DNA of 64,000 nt from Paludibacteraceae bacterium (GCA_905235225.1 CAJOKE010000018.1:41218-105217), one strand, 5' to 3'. Shown: positions 7,803-18,045, counted from the first letter of the stretch. Notes: generated by a model not told the origin, from the letters alone. A program made the numbers and translations.

Positions 7803-9875
7803 TCATCCGACTGCAGCACCATCATGCACGGTACGGAAAGTAGTTGTCACTACCAATTTGCCATCCGCGTCCACGGCAGACAAAATCATACCTTGACTCT
7901 CTATTCCCATCATTTTGCGCGGGGGAAAATTAGCAATATAGAGAACTTGCTTGCCAATAAGGACAGACGGATCAGGATAAGATTGCGCAATACCGCTCAA
8001 TATCGTTCTTTCTCCGAATCCATCGGATAAGGTGAACTGTAACAGACGCTCGGATTTCTTCACCGGCTGACAATTCAATACGGTAGCCACCCGTATATCC
8101 ATTTTGTCAAAATCATCGATGGAAACGGGAGTTTTAACAGGTTGCGGTTTCCAATTGGCAAGCTCGGCCTGCTTGGCGGCTTCCTCGTTTTCCTTTTTGA
8201 TACGAGCCAGCCGATCCAATTGTTTTTGGATAGGTTCGTCATCCATCTTCTCAAACAGCAGACTTACCTCGCCTAATTGCGCACCGGCACTTAACAGATT
8301 CAGCGAGCCGAGTGCATCCCAATTAACGGTCTCCATTCCCAGCATTTTGCGCAATTTTTCCGATGAAAACGGCAAAAACGGTTCAAATGCAATAGACAAG
8401 TTGGCAGCAATCTGTAAGGACAAGTTCAAGATAGTAGCAGTACGATCCATATCTGTCTTGGCAAGTTTCCAAGGTTCGGTATCGGCAAGATACTTATTAC
8501 CGATACGCGCAAGGTTCATCGCCTCCTTCAAGGCATCGCGGAAACGGAACTCCTCAAGAAGACTCTCCAATTGCTCTTTGACATTCTTGAATTCATCAAT
8601 AGTTTGTCTGTCATAGTCGGTGAAATCGGAAGAAGTCGGTACTTTTCCACCGAAATATTTATTTGTAAGAACCAATGCACGATTGACAAAGTTACCATAG
8701 ATAGCAACCAATTCATTATTGTTTCGCGCTTGGAAATCCGCCCAAGTAAAGTCATTGTCCTTGGTCTCCGGTGCATTAGCGGTTAAGACATAACGCAGCA
8801 CATCCTGTTTTCCGGGGAAATCATCAAGATACTCATTGAGCCAGACAGCCCAGTTGCGCGATGTGGAAATCTTGTCCCCTTCCAGATTAAGGAATTCATT
8901 GGACGGCACATTATCCGGCAAGATATACGACCCTTCCGCCTTGAGCATAGCAGGGAATACAATACAGTGGAATACGATATTGTCTTTACCTATAAAGTGA
9001 ATAAGACGGGTTGTGTCATCTTTCCACCATGTTTCCCATTTGCCGAAACGCTCGGGTTGTGCATCGCATAACTCCTTGGTATTGGATATATACCCGATGG
9101 GGGCGTCAAACCATACATACAGGACTTTCCCCTCTGCTCCTTCAACAGGAACGGGGATTCCCCAATCCAGATCCCGCGTTACGGCACGGGGACGCAATCC
9201 GCCATCAAGCCATGACTTGCATTGTCCGTACACGTTAGGACGCCATTCTTTGTGGTCTTCAAGAATCCATTTCTCCAGCCATTGCTGATATTGGTCCAAC
9301 GGAAGATACCAGTGCGAGGTCGGTTTTTTGACCAAGGCATTGCCGGTTTCGGCATTGTACGGGTTAATCAACTCTTCCGGAGAAAGTGTAGAACCGCACT
9401 TTTCACACTGGTCGCCATAAGCACCTGCCGCATGACAGTGGGGACATTCGCCACGTATATTGCGGTCAGTGAGGAAATGTCCCGTTTCTGGATCATAAAA
9501 CTGCTCGGTGGTTTGCTCGATAAACTTGCCTTCATCATATAATTTGCGGAAAAAATCGGACGCGAACTTGTGATGAATAGCACTGGTTGTCCGTGAATAG
9601 ACATCAAAAGAGATACCAAAACGCTCAAAACTGGATTTGATCAATTCGTGGTATCTGTCCACGACCTGTTGGGTGGTAATTCCCTCTTTGCGGGCGCGGA
9701 TAGTAACGGGTACACCATGTTCGTCACTGCCGCCGACGAAAAGGACTTCACGACCTTTGAGCCGCAGATAGCGCACATAGATGTCAGCCGGTACATAAAC
9801 GCCTGCCAAATGTCCGATATGAACAGGACCATTGGCATAAGGCAGAGCTGTAGTAACTAAAGTACGTTTGAACAT
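7803..9875 (-). CDS. metG: Methionyl-tRNA synthetase
   Basis: Charges tRNA-Met in the cytoplasm. Class I synthetase motifs: [11 protein letters not shown] (HIGH) near the N-terminus, a zinc knuckle [18 protein letters not shown], and [10 protein letters not shown] in the KMSKS position. The 690-aa length is explained by a C-terminal tRNA-binding (Trbp111-like) domain, [20 protein letters not shown] through [10 protein letters not shown] Lys/Glu-rich linker joins the two parts. The gene lies 1 bp after cdaA in the folP-cdaA-metG transcript, and tRNA-Met, its likely substrate, follows 153 bp downstream with its own promoter. Confidence 0.97.
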   Translation of the reverse strand: MFKRTLVTTALPYANGPVHIGHLAGVYVPADIYVRYLRLKGREVLFVGGSDEHGVPVTIRARKEGITTQQVVDRYHELIKSSFERFGISFDVYSRTTSAIHHKFASDFFRKLYDEGKFIEQTTEQFYDPETGHFLTDRNIRGECPHCHAAGAYGDQCEKCGSTLSPEELINPYNAETGNALVKKPTSHWYLPLDQYQQWLEKWILEDHKEWRPNVYGQCKSWLDGGLRPRAVTRDLDWGIPVPVEGAEGKVLYVWFDAPIGYISNTKELCDAQPERFGKWETWWKDDTTRLIHFIGKDNIVFHCIVFPAMLKAEGSYILPDNVPSNEFLNLEGDKISTSRNWAVWLNEYLDDFPGKQDVLRYVLTANAPETKDNDFTWADFQARNNNELVAIYGNFVNRALVLTNKYFGGKVPTSSDFTDYDRQTIDEFKNVKEQLESLLEEFRFRDALKEAMNLARIGNKYLADTEPWKLAKTDMDRTATILNLSLQIAANLSIAFEPFLPFSSEKLRKMLGMETVNWDALGSLNLLSAGAQLGEVSLLFEKMDDEPIQKQLDRLARIKKENEEAAKQAELANWKPQPVKTPVSIDDFDKMDIRVATVLNCQPVKKSERLLQFTLSDGFGERTILSGIAQSYPDPSVLIGKQVLYIANFPPRKMMGIESQGMILSAVDADGKLVVTTTFRTVHDGAAVG

Positions 9876-9876
9876 A

Positions 9877-10704
9877 TTATTTATTGAATTTAATATTCTT
9901 AAGGTTTTTGAGACTCATATTTTTGAATGTCCATGCGTTGGCACTTGATACGGCAAACGCATCGGACAGCACCCTGATAAGTTCATCCCTGTTGACAGTA
10001 CGGATGGCTGCATCATGCGCAATGGCAATTTTGCCGGTTTCTTCGGATACGACAATGGCTATGACATCGGCATTTTTCTCCGACAATCCAAGTGCAGCGC
10101 GGTGTCTTAGTCCATAATTTTGAGGGATATTAGTCTGCTTGGAGACAGGCAGAATACATGCTGCCGAATGGAGTCTGTTCCCGATAATAAACAAAGCCCC
10201 GTCATGCAAAGGTGTATTTTTGAAGAAGATATTCTCAATCACCAGCGAAGAAATAGTCGCATCAATGAATTCGCCGGTATCGGTGTATTCCTTCATTTCG
10301 TTATCGCCGGCAATGACAATTAGTGCGCCTGTTTTGGTCTTTGCCATATGCTCACATGCCATCACAATCTGATCCACATAATGCTCGGATTGCTGAGTGC
10401 GGTGTGTCAGCGGATGCCAGTTACTGAACCTTGCGCCGATTCGATAAAAGAAGCCGCGTAATTCTTCCTGAAATATAACAATAAGCGCAATCGCTCCGAC
10501 ACTGATAATACGGTCAAACAACGCTCCCGTCAATTCCAGTTGGAAGACATAACTAAGCAAATACCATGTCACCACGAATGCCAGTATTCCCCAGAACAGA
10601 TTTGCCGCCCCCGAACGGCGCAATAATCGGAACATCTCATAGAAAATCAGAGCAACCAACAGTATGTCAATGGCATCTTTGATACCGAAAGAAAAGCCTA
10701 TCAT
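9877..10704 (-). CDS. cdaA: Membrane diadenylate cyclase
   Basis: Makes cyclic di-AMP from two ATP. The N-terminal ~90 residues contain three hydrophobic segments ([46 protein letters not shown]), followed by the DAC domain with both diagnostic motifs, PLHDGALFI (DGA) and LRHRAALG (RHR). 275 aa matches CdaA-type enzymes. It overlaps the folP stop by 4 bp (ATGA) and metG follows after 1 bp. In Bacteroidales I know this enzyme beside folP, so the pairing is not new. c-di-AMP in this group is linked to envelope and ion homeostasis, but no effector is encoded nearby. Confidence 0.95.
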   Translation of the reverse strand: MIGFSFGIKDAIDILLVALIFYEMFRLLRRSGAANLFWGILAFVVTWYLLSYVFQLELTGALFDRIISVGAIALIVIFQEELRGFFYRIGARFSNWHPLTHRTQQSEHYVDQIVMACEHMAKTKTGALIVIAGDNEMKEYTDTGEFIDATISSLVIENIFFKNTPLHDGALFIIGNRLHSAACILPVSKQTNIPQNYGLRHRAALGLSEKNADVIAIVVSEETGKIAIAHDAAIRTVNRDELIRVLSDAFAVSSANAWTFKNMSLKNLKNIKFNK

Positions 10705-11516
10705 ATGATTCGTCGGATTATATCAATCGTTGTCTTAGTTGCGGCTACATCGTGTACCCGCAGGATGTTTGCCCCGTTTTTGAGTGCCATGGCATTAGCA
10801 GCAATGGTCGCCGTCAATGCCATATCAGAATCAGGGGTTGTCTGAAGCGGCTTATAAAACATTGACTTGCGCGAGATACCGACCAATATGGGCAGATCAG
10901 CATAACAGAGGTCATTCAGGTACTTCAGCAGTTCGTAGTTCTGCTCCTCACTTTTGTTAAAACCGAAGCCGGGGTCGGCAATCACATCTCTGACACCCAA
11001 GCGGTGAAGCTCATCCGCTTTGCGCACAAGGAACTCTAAAACCTGAACACTGATCGGCTTATCAGATGCCAACGGAGAAGCATATGTCAGTACATAAGGA
11101 ACCGCTAATTCTGCCACAGTAGAAAACATATTAGGGTCGCTGCCCCCGGAAACATCATTGATGATATCCGCATGATAGCGTTCTACCGCTTTACGGGCTA
11201 TATCGGCTCTGAATGTATCAACCGAAAGGACTGCATCAGGATAGGTACGACGTATAGCACGCAATGCAATATCTATCCTACGCCACTCTTCTTCCGCAGT
11301 AACAGGTTGCGCGCCGGGGCGCGTGGAACATCCGCCGACATCAATAATATCCGCCCCCTGTGCAATCGCTTGAGCGGTCATGGATAATATTTCCGCCTCA
11401 CTAATATTCGTACATGAGAAAGCAAAACTGTCAGTAGTTGCATTAACTACCGCCATCACTTTGGGAGTCCCCAAGTCAAAAAGTCTGCCATTTATATTAA
11501 GAGAGTAACTGCGCAT
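10701..11516 (-). CDS. folP: Dihydropteroate synthase
   Basis: Joins p-aminobenzoate to hydroxymethyldihydropterin pyrophosphate for folate synthesis. Signature motifs: NATTDSF, DVGGCSTRPGA, SVDTF, INDVSGG, DPGFGFNK and the C-terminal RVHDV. I start at MRSYSLNING (11516), not at the track start 11597, because a promoter -7 element TACCTTTG lies at 11525-11532, inside the longer form. That leaves a leader of only a few nucleotides, so the mRNA is probably leaderless or nearly so. 271 aa is normal. It is the first gene of folP-cdaA-metG. Confidence 0.93.
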   Translation of the reverse strand: MRSYSLNINGRLFDLGTPKVMAVVNATTDSFAFSCTNISEAEILSMTAQAIAQGADIIDVGGCSTRPGAQPVTAEEEWRRIDIALRAIRRTYPDAVLSVDTFRADIARKAVERYHADIINDVSGGSDPNMFSTVAELAVPYVLTYASPLASDKPISVQVLEFLVRKADELHRLGVRDVIADPGFGFNKSEEQNYELLKYLNDLCYADLPILVGISRKSMFYKPLQTTPDSDMALTATIAANAMALKNGANILRVHDVAATKTTIDIIRRII

Positions 11517-11524
11517 TTGGACGG

Positions 11525-11556
11525 CAAAGGTACAAAAAATCTTCGGATTTAACGAA
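11525..11556 (-). promoter_or_regulatory. Promoter for folP operon
   Basis: Minus strand: TTCG (weak -33), 20 bp, TACCTTTG. The predicted transcription start near 11518 is about 2 nt before the folP ATG. Confidence 0.7.
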
Positions 11557-11633
11557 AAACATATGATAAATAATGTCAAAAGTAGCATTTTTTGCATAAA
11601 AATACACTTTTTTCAAATATTTTTGCACAAAAG

Positions 11634-11665
11634 TTGGTATAATTGACAAAAAAATTGTAATTTTG
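11634..11665 (+). promoter_or_regulatory. Promoter for the GldJ-like lipoprotein gene
   Basis: TTGG (weak -33), 20 bp, TAATTTTG. Divergent from the folP promoter. Confidence 0.65.
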
Positions 11666-11701
11666 CGGGCTGAAAGTTAGAAACATACCAAAATGTGTAA
11701 T

Positions 11702-13300
11702 ATGAGAAACATATCAAAGTGTGCCATTCTGTTGGCAGCAGTATTATTCGCCGGTTGCCAAACGCGCGAGTTGAACACGAAAGTGTCTAACACTACCGGT
11801 TGGAATTATTATGACCAAAAGACGACGAATTTTGAAGCCCAAGAGGGCGTCGGCAATGTAAACCCTGTCGGTATGGTAGCCATTCAGGGTGGAACATTTA
11901 CAATAGGTGAGAAGGACGAGTTCCTGACCGCTCCCCGTAACAATTACCACCGCACGCTTACTGTTAGTTCATTTTATATGGACAAGTATGAGATTACGAC
12001 GCTAAACTGGAATGAATATCTGCATTGGTTAGAGGTTGTATTCGGCGAGGCTGCTCCCAATCTGGTAAACAGAGCTCGTCCTGACAAAACCGTATGGCGT
12101 GAGGATATGGCATATAATGATCCGTATGTGGAGAACTATTTCGACCATCCCGCTTTCTCATTCTACCCTATTGTCGGTGTAAGTTGGGAACAGGCAATGG
12201 CGTACTGCCAATGGCGTACCGACCGTGTAAACGAAATGGCTCTCATTAATGCCGGTGCTATTCAGATTCCTGACTTTGCTTCACTTCGTCTGACAGATGA
12301 CGAGACATACAAGGAAGAGTGGGAAACCCGGACAGGTTACCAAATGGAGGCCATAGAAATCGATAATCCCGAGGATCCGGGACAAACGGTTACCATGTAC
12401 CGCCCCGGTTACGACTACATCCGTGACCGCTTTGTATTCAATACAGAGAAATACCTTGAAGAGGATTCATATGTACCTGAATATGGTAAGAATCCGCGCA
12501 AGAACTCCTATGGCGAATATCGTAAAGTGAGCCGTGCAGATGGAATTTTCGTTACAGGTTATCGTCTGCCGACCGAGTCAGAATGGGAGTTTGCGGCATA
12601 TGCACCTGTTGCCGGGGAAGACGGTTTGACCATAGAAGGAAAGATATATCCATGGTCAGGTTACCATCCGCGTGACATGAGTAAAGCCAATGCGGGTAAA
12701 ATGCAGGCTAACTTTGTTCGTGGTCGTGGCGACATGATGGGTGTCAGCGGCGCACTTAATGACGGATACGTAATTACTGCTCCTGTGGATGCATTTGCTC
12801 CAAATGACTTTGGTCTGTACAATATGGCAGGTAATGTCAATGAATGGGTATTGGATGTTTATCGTGAAACATCCTATCAGGAGACTTCCGAATATAACTC
12901 CTTCCGCGGTAACATATATATGCATCCGAAGAAAGATCAGGACGGAAAGTTTGTACTTGACTCTGTTGGCTGTTTCGAACTTGAGTTCTCCAGCGATGAT
13001 GACCGCCGAGATTTCAAGGACGGTGACTTCGCTTCCATTATTGATACCGATTATCCATTGGATACCGTTGGTATAACCAACTTGTCAGAGATAAAAGTAG
13101 ATCCGACAGATGTACTTGCCCCGCATATTACGCGCAATACGCGCGTATATAAAGGTGGCTCATGGCGCGATCGAATCTACTGGCTCAATCCATCCACACG
13201 TCGTTACATGGAGCAGGACAAGAGTTCCAGCACGGTTGGTTTCCGTTGCGCGATGTCCACTTTGGGTGATCAGATTCCGAGTGCATTCAGTCCGAAATAA
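11702..13300 (+). CDS. GldJ/GldK-like SUMF1 (FGE-sulfatase fold) lipoprotein
   Basis: Predicted lipoprotein with a formylglycine-generating-enzyme-like fold. The signal peptide ends in lipobox LFAGC; the fold begins with NPVGMVAIQGGTFTIGEKDE and ends with RVYKGGSWRDR and VGFRCAMS, both standard for SUMF1 domains. In Bacteroidota such lipoproteins (GldJ, GldK/PorK) belong to gliding/type IX secretion. GldL, GldM and GldN are not adjacent, so GldJ-like is more likely than GldK/PorK, and a link to type IX secretion is inference. About 532 aa is close to GldJ length. The track start MCNMRN and the second Met (11702) are both possible. gcvH follows 21 bp downstream. Confidence 0.8.
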   Translation: MRNISKCAILLAAVLFAGCQTRELNTKVSNTTGWNYYDQKTTNFEAQEGVGNVNPVGMVAIQGGTFTIGEKDEFLTAPRNNYHRTLTVSSFYMDKYEITTLNWNEYLHWLEVVFGEAAPNLVNRARPDKTVWREDMAYNDPYVENYFDHPAFSFYPIVGVSWEQAMAYCQWRTDRVNEMALINAGAIQIPDFASLRLTDDETYKEEWETRTGYQMEAIEIDNPEDPGQTVTMYRPGYDYIRDRFVFNTEKYLEEDSYVPEYGKNPRKNSYGEYRKVSRADGIFVTGYRLPTESEWEFAAYAPVAGEDGLTIEGKIYPWSGYHPRDMSKANAGKMQANFVRGRGDMMGVSGALNDGYVITAPVDAFAPNDFGLYNMAGNVNEWVLDVYRETSYQETSEYNSFRGNIYMHPKKDQDGKFVLDSVGCFELEFSSDDDRRDFKDGDFASIIDTDYPLDTVGITNLSEIKVDPTDVLAPHITRNTRVYKGGSWRDRIYWLNPSTRRYMEQDKSSSTVGFRCAMSTLGDQIPSAFSPK

Positions 13301-13321
13301 CAAACAAAATCATAGAATTAT

Positions 13322-13696
13322 ATGAATTTTCCGAGTAATCTTAAATACACCTCTGAACATGAGTGGATTCGTGTTGAGGGTGATGAGGCGTATGTCGGCA
13401 TTACAGACTACGCACAATCCGAATTAGGCGAAATCGTATTCGTTGATGTGGACACCGTAGGTGACACATTGGCTCAAAGCGCAGTATTCGGTTCTGTAGA
13501 AGCCGTTAAAACCGTTAGTGACCTGAATATGCCGGTAGCAGGTGAGGTGCTGGAGTTCAATGAGACATTGAATGACCAACCCGAGTTGGTAAACAATGAT
13601 CCATATGGTGAAGGTTGGATGATTAAGATTGCCATCAAAGACAAAGCCGAACTGGACAGTCTGATGGACGCAGCTGCTTACGAGGCATCGTTATAA
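13322..13696 (+). CDS. gcvH: Glycine cleavage system H protein
   Basis: Small lipoyl carrier that shuttles the aminomethyl group between the P, T and L proteins. The lipoylation motif [10 protein letters not shown] places the lipoyl lysine at K63. [20 protein letters not shown] at the start and [13 protein letters not shown]-like sequence near the end are family hallmarks. 124 aa is standard. The other glycine cleavage genes are not in the window. It follows the GldJ-like gene by 21 bp and is the last gene before a convergent junction occupied by an interspersed repeat that ends in a terminator hairpin. Confidence 0.96.
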   Translation: MNFPSNLKYTSEHEWIRVEGDEAYVGITDYAQSELGEIVFVDVDTVGDTLAQSAVFGSVEAVKTVSDLNMPVAGEVLEFNETLNDQPELVNNDPYGEGWMIKIAIKDKAELDSLMDAAAYEASL

Positions 13697-13717
13697 TACA
13701 AAACATCTTGGATACGT

Positions 13718-13846
13718 AATAAGAGTATGTCAGAAACCGAATTGTGACATACTGAATGCGAACGAGATGCGAACGAGATGCGAACGTTAGTAGCAAAAAA
13801 GGAGAAAAGAAAGTGTGCCAATTGATTTTGGCACACTCTTTTTTTA
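13718..13846. repeat. Interspersed repeat family A, copy 1 (11-bp array plus terminator)
   Basis: About 129 bp, clearly homologous to 29819-29946. Order of parts: AATAAGA, AACCG, ATTGTGAC, TACTGA, then ATGC(G/A)AACG units at 13756, 13767 and 13778 (11 bp apart), AGTAGC, a purine-rich stretch, and the hairpin around GTGTGCCAA. It sits between convergent gcvH and the DUF4270 gene. Confidence 0.9.
13811..13840. terminator. Bidirectional terminator after gcvH and DUF4270 gene
   Basis: AGTGTGCCAA pairs with TTGGCACACT (loop TTGATT), with purine-rich 5' flank and CTTTTTTT on the 3' side, so it can end transcription from both directions. It forms the right end of repeat family A copy 1. Confidence 0.85.
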
Positions 13847-13870
13847 GTATAATATGTGTGTGTATTTGGT

Positions 13871-15274
13871 TTAGAATCCGGAATAAACGACCTCGATATC
13901 CATGGGCTTAAACGGGTTCTTGGCACTATACGTAACCGTTGCAGAAACAGTCTGTTGCTGCTTGATGGAAATAATATACGTAGTGTTATTGTTAGTCGCC
14001 ATCACCACATCAACCGGCACCATTAACATACTCAATGTATCAGGATTATTCGTTGAGCGCAGTTGGTTTGTCAACAGTGCCGACATGTCGTAGGTATAAT
14101 AATACTCAGTACTACCGAGTTTATTAGTCCCTTTTGTCAAATCTGCCAACAGCGCACATGTATCAGAGGGAAGCTCGCGTTTTGTGAAGAAACGGTTCAT
14201 GGCAGATTCCTTAATTAACAACATCTTGGACGCAGGCTGCGACCAATCATTCCGGTTTAGCACTTTGTCATTCACATTAACGACATCGACCTTCACTTTT
14301 CCCATATTGACATAGGGACGCTTGCCATCAATTCTTGAATTGATACGTTTTTGTATTTCCGCCATCGGGAATTGGAGACGGGTATAAATGTTTGCAGGAG
14401 CAACAACGTAGTTAAACAAATCTGTCTTATTTAGCAGGTCGTCAAATATTTCCTTATGATCCTTATACGAAATACAGTTAATTTGTCTCACTTCGGAATT
14501 GGCATAGAACGTCTTTATATCATGAACCACCGTATCCATATCAGCCCCTGCTTTCTTATAAGAAAAAGAATAGTACACCGATATATTGACATCCAGAATA
14601 TTAAGAATTGTACCACTGCCGAACTCAGAAACGATATATACCCCTTTGAATTGTTCATTGAACGCATCTTGTGAAGAGAAATCCCGGATATCAAAGAATC
14701 GCTTGGTAAAGTCATCTGACATTTTGGCACGTATAATCGGATAATAGGTCTGCCTTGCACTTGAGTATAACGAGTCCTTTTTGCGGGATGCAACAACAAT
14801 CTTCTCATTTGCCAAAATCTCGGGGGCATCACTGCTGACATAATCATCAGGGTCTATATTGGTCGGATAAGATCGAGCGTAGTCAAACTTTCCACGGTCA
14901 ATCTCGTAAGCAGTTATCCCCATCGGACTATTACCATCTCCAAACCACGTGCGGTATGCAAGGCACAGACATACCGAATCCACCGTTGCTCCTTCAGGAT
15001 AATGAAATCCAACCGGACAAGCCAACTGGGTCAAAATATCAGCATGCAGTGTGCCATAATCATTTGCCATCTCTCCTAAAAGGAAAGAGTCCGGTAAAGA
15101 CACAATGGAATCGCACATGACCAATGATGAGCCAATCATAAATGTATCAGCTCTAACCAAAATCTCATCGTCTTTCTCTAATATTGATCCGCCGGCAGAG
15201 GACGCATCATCCTTGCAGGCCGTCAAAAAGACCGCAATAAAAAGTATTATTATGCTAATTTTACGCTGTAGCAT
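13871..15274 (-). CDS. DUF4270 family lipoprotein
   Basis: Secreted lipoprotein of unknown function, common in Bacteroidota. The signal peptide ends in lipobox FLTAC (C20), followed by a Ser/Gly/Asp-rich tether. The beta-rich body has features I associate with DUF4270: an early FMIGSS strand, a LGEMANDYGTLHADILTQL segment and a late stretch DTLSMLMVPVDVV. 467 aa fits the family. It overlaps the GT5-like gene upstream by 14 bp; that pair next to panC is a recurring Bacteroidales arrangement as I remember it. The name is by resemblance; localisation is a direct reading. Confidence 0.82.
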   Translation of the reverse strand: MLQRKISIIILFIAVFLTACKDDASSAGGSILEKDDEILVRADTFMIGSSLVMCDSIVSLPDSFLLGEMANDYGTLHADILTQLACPVGFHYPEGATVDSVCLCLAYRTWFGDGNSPMGITAYEIDRGKFDYARSYPTNIDPDDYVSSDAPEILANEKIVVASRKKDSLYSSARQTYYPIIRAKMSDDFTKRFFDIRDFSSQDAFNEQFKGVYIVSEFGSGTILNILDVNISVYYSFSYKKAGADMDTVVHDIKTFYANSEVRQINCISYKDHKEIFDDLLNKTDLFNYVVAPANIYTRLQFPMAEIQKRINSRIDGKRPYVNMGKVKVDVVNVNDKVLNRNDWSQPASKMLLIKESAMNRFFTKRELPSDTCALLADLTKGTNKLGSTEYYYTYDMSALLTNQLRSTNNPDTLSMLMVPVDVVMATNNNTTYIISIKQQQTVSATVTYSAKNPFKPMDIEVVYSGF

Positions 15275-16088
15275 TATTATCTAACAAGGTTTCGCAAAAA
15301 TTCCACAAATCGGCTGAATTCTCCCCATTATACGGCATGATCGGCTTACCGCTCGTTTGCGCATAGTTAAGCAAGCGGGGATTAACCTCGGGGGTAGAAA
15401 GCACGATAGCATCCGAATTGTCAATAGCAAGACGCATCAATTCCTCATACCCGACAGAGAAACCGGCAATACTGCGCACATCATTAGCAGTTATGCCTTC
15501 AATGAGCAGTTTATCGGTAAACCGGGAATTAAATGCCGTTTGATATTCCTTGTCATCTAAAGACAAGACAATCTTCGTATGGGAGAAGAACGGTGTGTCG
15601 GCATAGGCTTTCTTAAGATACAAAGGAGCCAACGCGGAAATCCAACCGGAACAATATATTATATTAGGAGTCCAACGGAGTTTTTTAACCGTCTCAATAG
15701 CACCGCGGGCAAAGAAAATACAGCGTTCGTCATTGTCTGCATATTCCTTTCCGTTTTCGTCCACAACACCCTTCCGTCGTCCAAAATAATCATCATTGTC
15801 AATGAAATAAATCTGGATTCGTGCAGATTGAATACTTGTCACCTTAATAAGTAAGGGATGATCTGCATCATCAATTATCAAATTCATACCGGAGAGCCGG
15901 ATCACTTCATGTAACTGGTTGCGCCGTTCGTTAATTTCGCCGAATTTGGGCATAAAAGTCCGAGTTTCATAACCATGTCCCTGAAAATATTCCGGTAATT
16001 GCCGGTTAAGGAGTCGAATAGGTGTTTCTTCCGCCAAAAAAGGATAGATTTCTTGGGCGAGGAATAAAATACGATTAGGCTCTTTCAT
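15261..16088 (-). CDS. Glycogen/starch synthase N-domain (GT5-like) protein
   Basis: Resembles the N-terminal Rossmann domain of GT5 glycogen synthases: RILFLAQEIYPFLAEETPI at the start (usual form: ...E..P..K.GGL), a GHGYETRTFMPKFG strand, FFARGAIETVKKLRWTPNII (typically F..R...E.......DI.H) and a terminal glucosyl-site-like segment. Only about 275 aa are present, half of a complete enzyme, and the usual KxGGLxD ADP-glucose motif reads EETPIRLLNRQLP. So it lacks both the C-terminal catalytic domain and the N-terminal motif, and is unlikely to synthesise glycogen alone. Bacteroidales genomes often carry such a short GT5-like gene beside panC; its role is unknown to me. Confidence 0.75.
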   Translation of the reverse strand: MKEPNRILFLAQEIYPFLAEETPIRLLNRQLPEYFQGHGYETRTFMPKFGEINERRNQLHEVIRLSGMNLIIDDADHPLLIKVTSIQSARIQIYFIDNDDYFGRRKGVVDENGKEYADNDERCIFFARGAIETVKKLRWTPNIIYCSGWISALAPLYLKKAYADTPFFSHTKIVLSLDDKEYQTAFNSRFTDKLLIEGITANDVRSIAGFSVGYEELMRLAIDNSDAIVLSTPEVNPRLLNYAQTSGKPIMPYNGENSADLWNFCETLLDNNATA

Positions 16089-16172
16089 AAGTAGTTGCTT
16101 TAATGAGAAAACAATATCTCACGGCAAAATTACAAAAAAAAATCCGCATTTGCACTATTTTTTACTCTTTTT

Positions 16173-16203
16173 TTTGTTTTTCCGTATATTTTTTGTAATT
16201 TTG
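16173..16203 (+). promoter_or_regulatory. Promoter for panC operon
   Basis: TTTG, 19 bp, TAATTTTG. The divergent GT5-like gene has its own TAATTTTG element near 16125-16132. Confidence 0.75.
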
Positions 16204-16234
16204 CGCGTTTTTTTGGACATGTTGATATAAAAAT

Positions 16235-17089
16235 ATGCAAATTATTGAAACAAAAGAAGAGTTGCGCCGTCAAGTGGCGGCATGCAAACGCCAAGGTAAA
16301 ACAATTGGTTTAGTACCTACAATGGGAGCACTCCATCAAGGACACGCTTCCTTAGTACGCCGTTCGGTCAGCGAAAACGATGTTTGCTTCGTTTCGGTTT
16401 TTGTCAATCCGACGCAGTTTAACAACAAAGAGGATTTGGCAAAATATCCACGCAATCTGTCACGCGATGCCAAATTATTAGAATCATTAGGTTGCCAGTT
16501 CGTTTTAGCACCCACTCCGGAAGAAATGTATTCCGCAGAAGAAATGAATACAACGTTTGAGTATGATTTCGAGGGTTTGGACAAGATTATGGAAGGCAAA
16601 ATGCGCCCCGGACATTTTAACGGTGTAGTACAAGTAGTCAGCCGCCTGTTCTATCTTGTACAACCGACAAGAGCCTATTTCGGAGAAAAAGACTATCAGC
16701 AATTAGCCATTATTCACCAAATGGTTGAACGATCCAAATTAAAAGACACATTTGGTGACTTACAGATTATTGATTGCCCTATTGTACGGCAAGCAGACGG
16801 TCTTGCCTTATCCAGCCGGAATGAGCGTTTGTCAAGTATTGAAAAAAAGACAGCAACCAATATATATAAGGTACTATCTGAATCGGTGAAATCGGCAAAA
16901 AGTGCAACTGTCGAACAAGTTCAACGTCAAGTAATTGATGCCATAAATGCCATTGACGGTTTAGAAGTCGAATACTTCGAGATTGTAGATCAGACAACAC
17001 TCCTTCCGACAAAAGATTTCTCACATGCAATCGGCTGCATCACTGTATATTGCGGTCCCGTCCGATTGATTGACAACATCAAATATTAG
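16235..17089 (+). CDS. panC: Pantothenate synthetase
   Basis: Condenses pantoate and beta-alanine with ATP for coenzyme A synthesis. Nucleotidyltransferase HIGH region VPTMGALHQGHASLV, then VFVNPTQFNNKEDLAKYPR, MRPGHFNGVVQVVSRLF, FGEKDYQQL and the ATP motif ALSSRNERLS. 284 aa is normal. It opens a same-strand run panC-pdxB-proS-DUF4294 with an 11-bp gap, then a 1-bp overlap, then 30 bp. panD, often beside panC in Bacteroides, is not in this window. Confidence 0.97.
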   Translation: MQIIETKEELRRQVAACKRQGKTIGLVPTMGALHQGHASLVRRSVSENDVCFVSVFVNPTQFNNKEDLAKYPRNLSRDAKLLESLGCQFVLAPTPEEMYSAEEMNTTFEYDFEGLDKIMEGKMRPGHFNGVVQVVSRLFYLVQPTRAYFGEKDYQQLAIIHQMVERSKLKDTFGDLQIIDCPIVRQADGLALSSRNERLSSIEKKTATNIYKVLSESVKSAKSATVEQVQRQVIDAINAIDGLEVEYFEIVDQTTLLPTKDFSHAIGCITVYCGPVRLIDNIKY

Positions 17090-17100
17090 TATTCCCTGAC

Positions 17101-18045
17101 ATGCGTGTCCTCATCGACGAAAATATTCCTTACTTAAAAGATGCGTTGGAGCAGGTAGCAACGGTAATACCGATGAAACCGGAAGAAATCACACCAACTG
17201 CAGTACATAATGCTGACGCATTGCTTGTCAGGACACGCACAAAAATAAATCGTGATTTATTAGAGGGCAGTTCCGTTCAATTTATTGCAACAGCTACAAT
17301 CGGCTACGATCACATAGACACCCAATATTGTGAAAAAGCAGGAATCCAATGGGTGTCCTGTCCGGGATGCAATGCCCAAGCCGTCTGTGACTATGTTGAA
17401 GAAGTATTGAACCATTTTGAGGCAAAGGGTACATTAGGAGTCATCGGAGTTGGACATATCGGTTCATTAGTGGCAAAAATGGCAGCCGGAAAAGGGATGA
17501 AGGTTTTATTGAATGACCCCCCTAAAGGAATCGGTGTAACCATCGATGAAATCGAAAGAAATTGTGATTTTATTACCTTTCATACTCCATTGACATACTC
17601 CCCGAATCCAAATCGAACCTATCATCTTTGCGATACAGATTTTCTTACGCATTGCAAATCAGAAGCCGTCATAATAAATGCTGCACGCGGCGGTATCGTG
17701 GACGAATATGCCTTACTGAAGAGCGGTCACCGTTGTGCTATTGATTGTTGGGAAAATGAACCGGATGTGAACAAGGAACTATTACTTTCGCCTCGCACCA
17801 TTTTAGCCTCATATCATATTGCAGGATACTCTTTAGAGGGCAAATTAAACGCTTCACAAATGTGTTTGGACGCTTTTTGCAAACATTTTGGGCTACCGGC
17901 TTTGGTAATTGAAAAAAAATTACTACTTTTGCAGGCTGAAACAAAAGGGGATAGTAAAAAGGGATGGTTAAAGCGTATAAGCGACACCTTTAAAGCGAAT
18001 CCGAATTCTTTTGAACAACTACGTAAACAATATAAATTAAGATAA
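17101..18045 (+). CDS. pdxB: PdxB-like 4-phosphoerythronate dehydrogenase
   Basis: D-isomer 2-hydroxyacid dehydrogenase of the PdxB type, second step of DXP-independent pyridoxal phosphate synthesis. N-terminal [17 protein letters not shown] is the PdxB signature; the NAD-binding Rossmann loop is [24 protein letters not shown] and the catalytic-His segment [12 protein letters not shown] are intact. At 314 aa it is much shorter than the E. coli enzyme (378 aa) and lacks most of the C-terminal PdxB dimerisation domain, ending in a basic tail. The stop overlaps the proS ATG by one base (TAATG). Confidence 0.85.
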   Translation: MRVLIDENIPYLKDALEQVATVIPMKPEEITPTAVHNADALLVRTRTKINRDLLEGSSVQFIATATIGYDHIDTQYCEKAGIQWVSCPGCNAQAVCDYVEEVLNHFEAKGTLGVIGVGHIGSLVAKMAAGKGMKVLLNDPPKGIGVTIDEIERNCDFITFHTPLTYSPNPNRTYHLCDTDFLTHCKSEAVIINAARGGIVDEYALLKSGHRCAIDCWENEPDVNKELLLSPRTILASYHIAGYSLEGKLNASQMCLDAFCKHFGLPALVIEKKLLLLQAETKGDSKKGWLKRISDTFKANPNSFEQLRKQYKLR

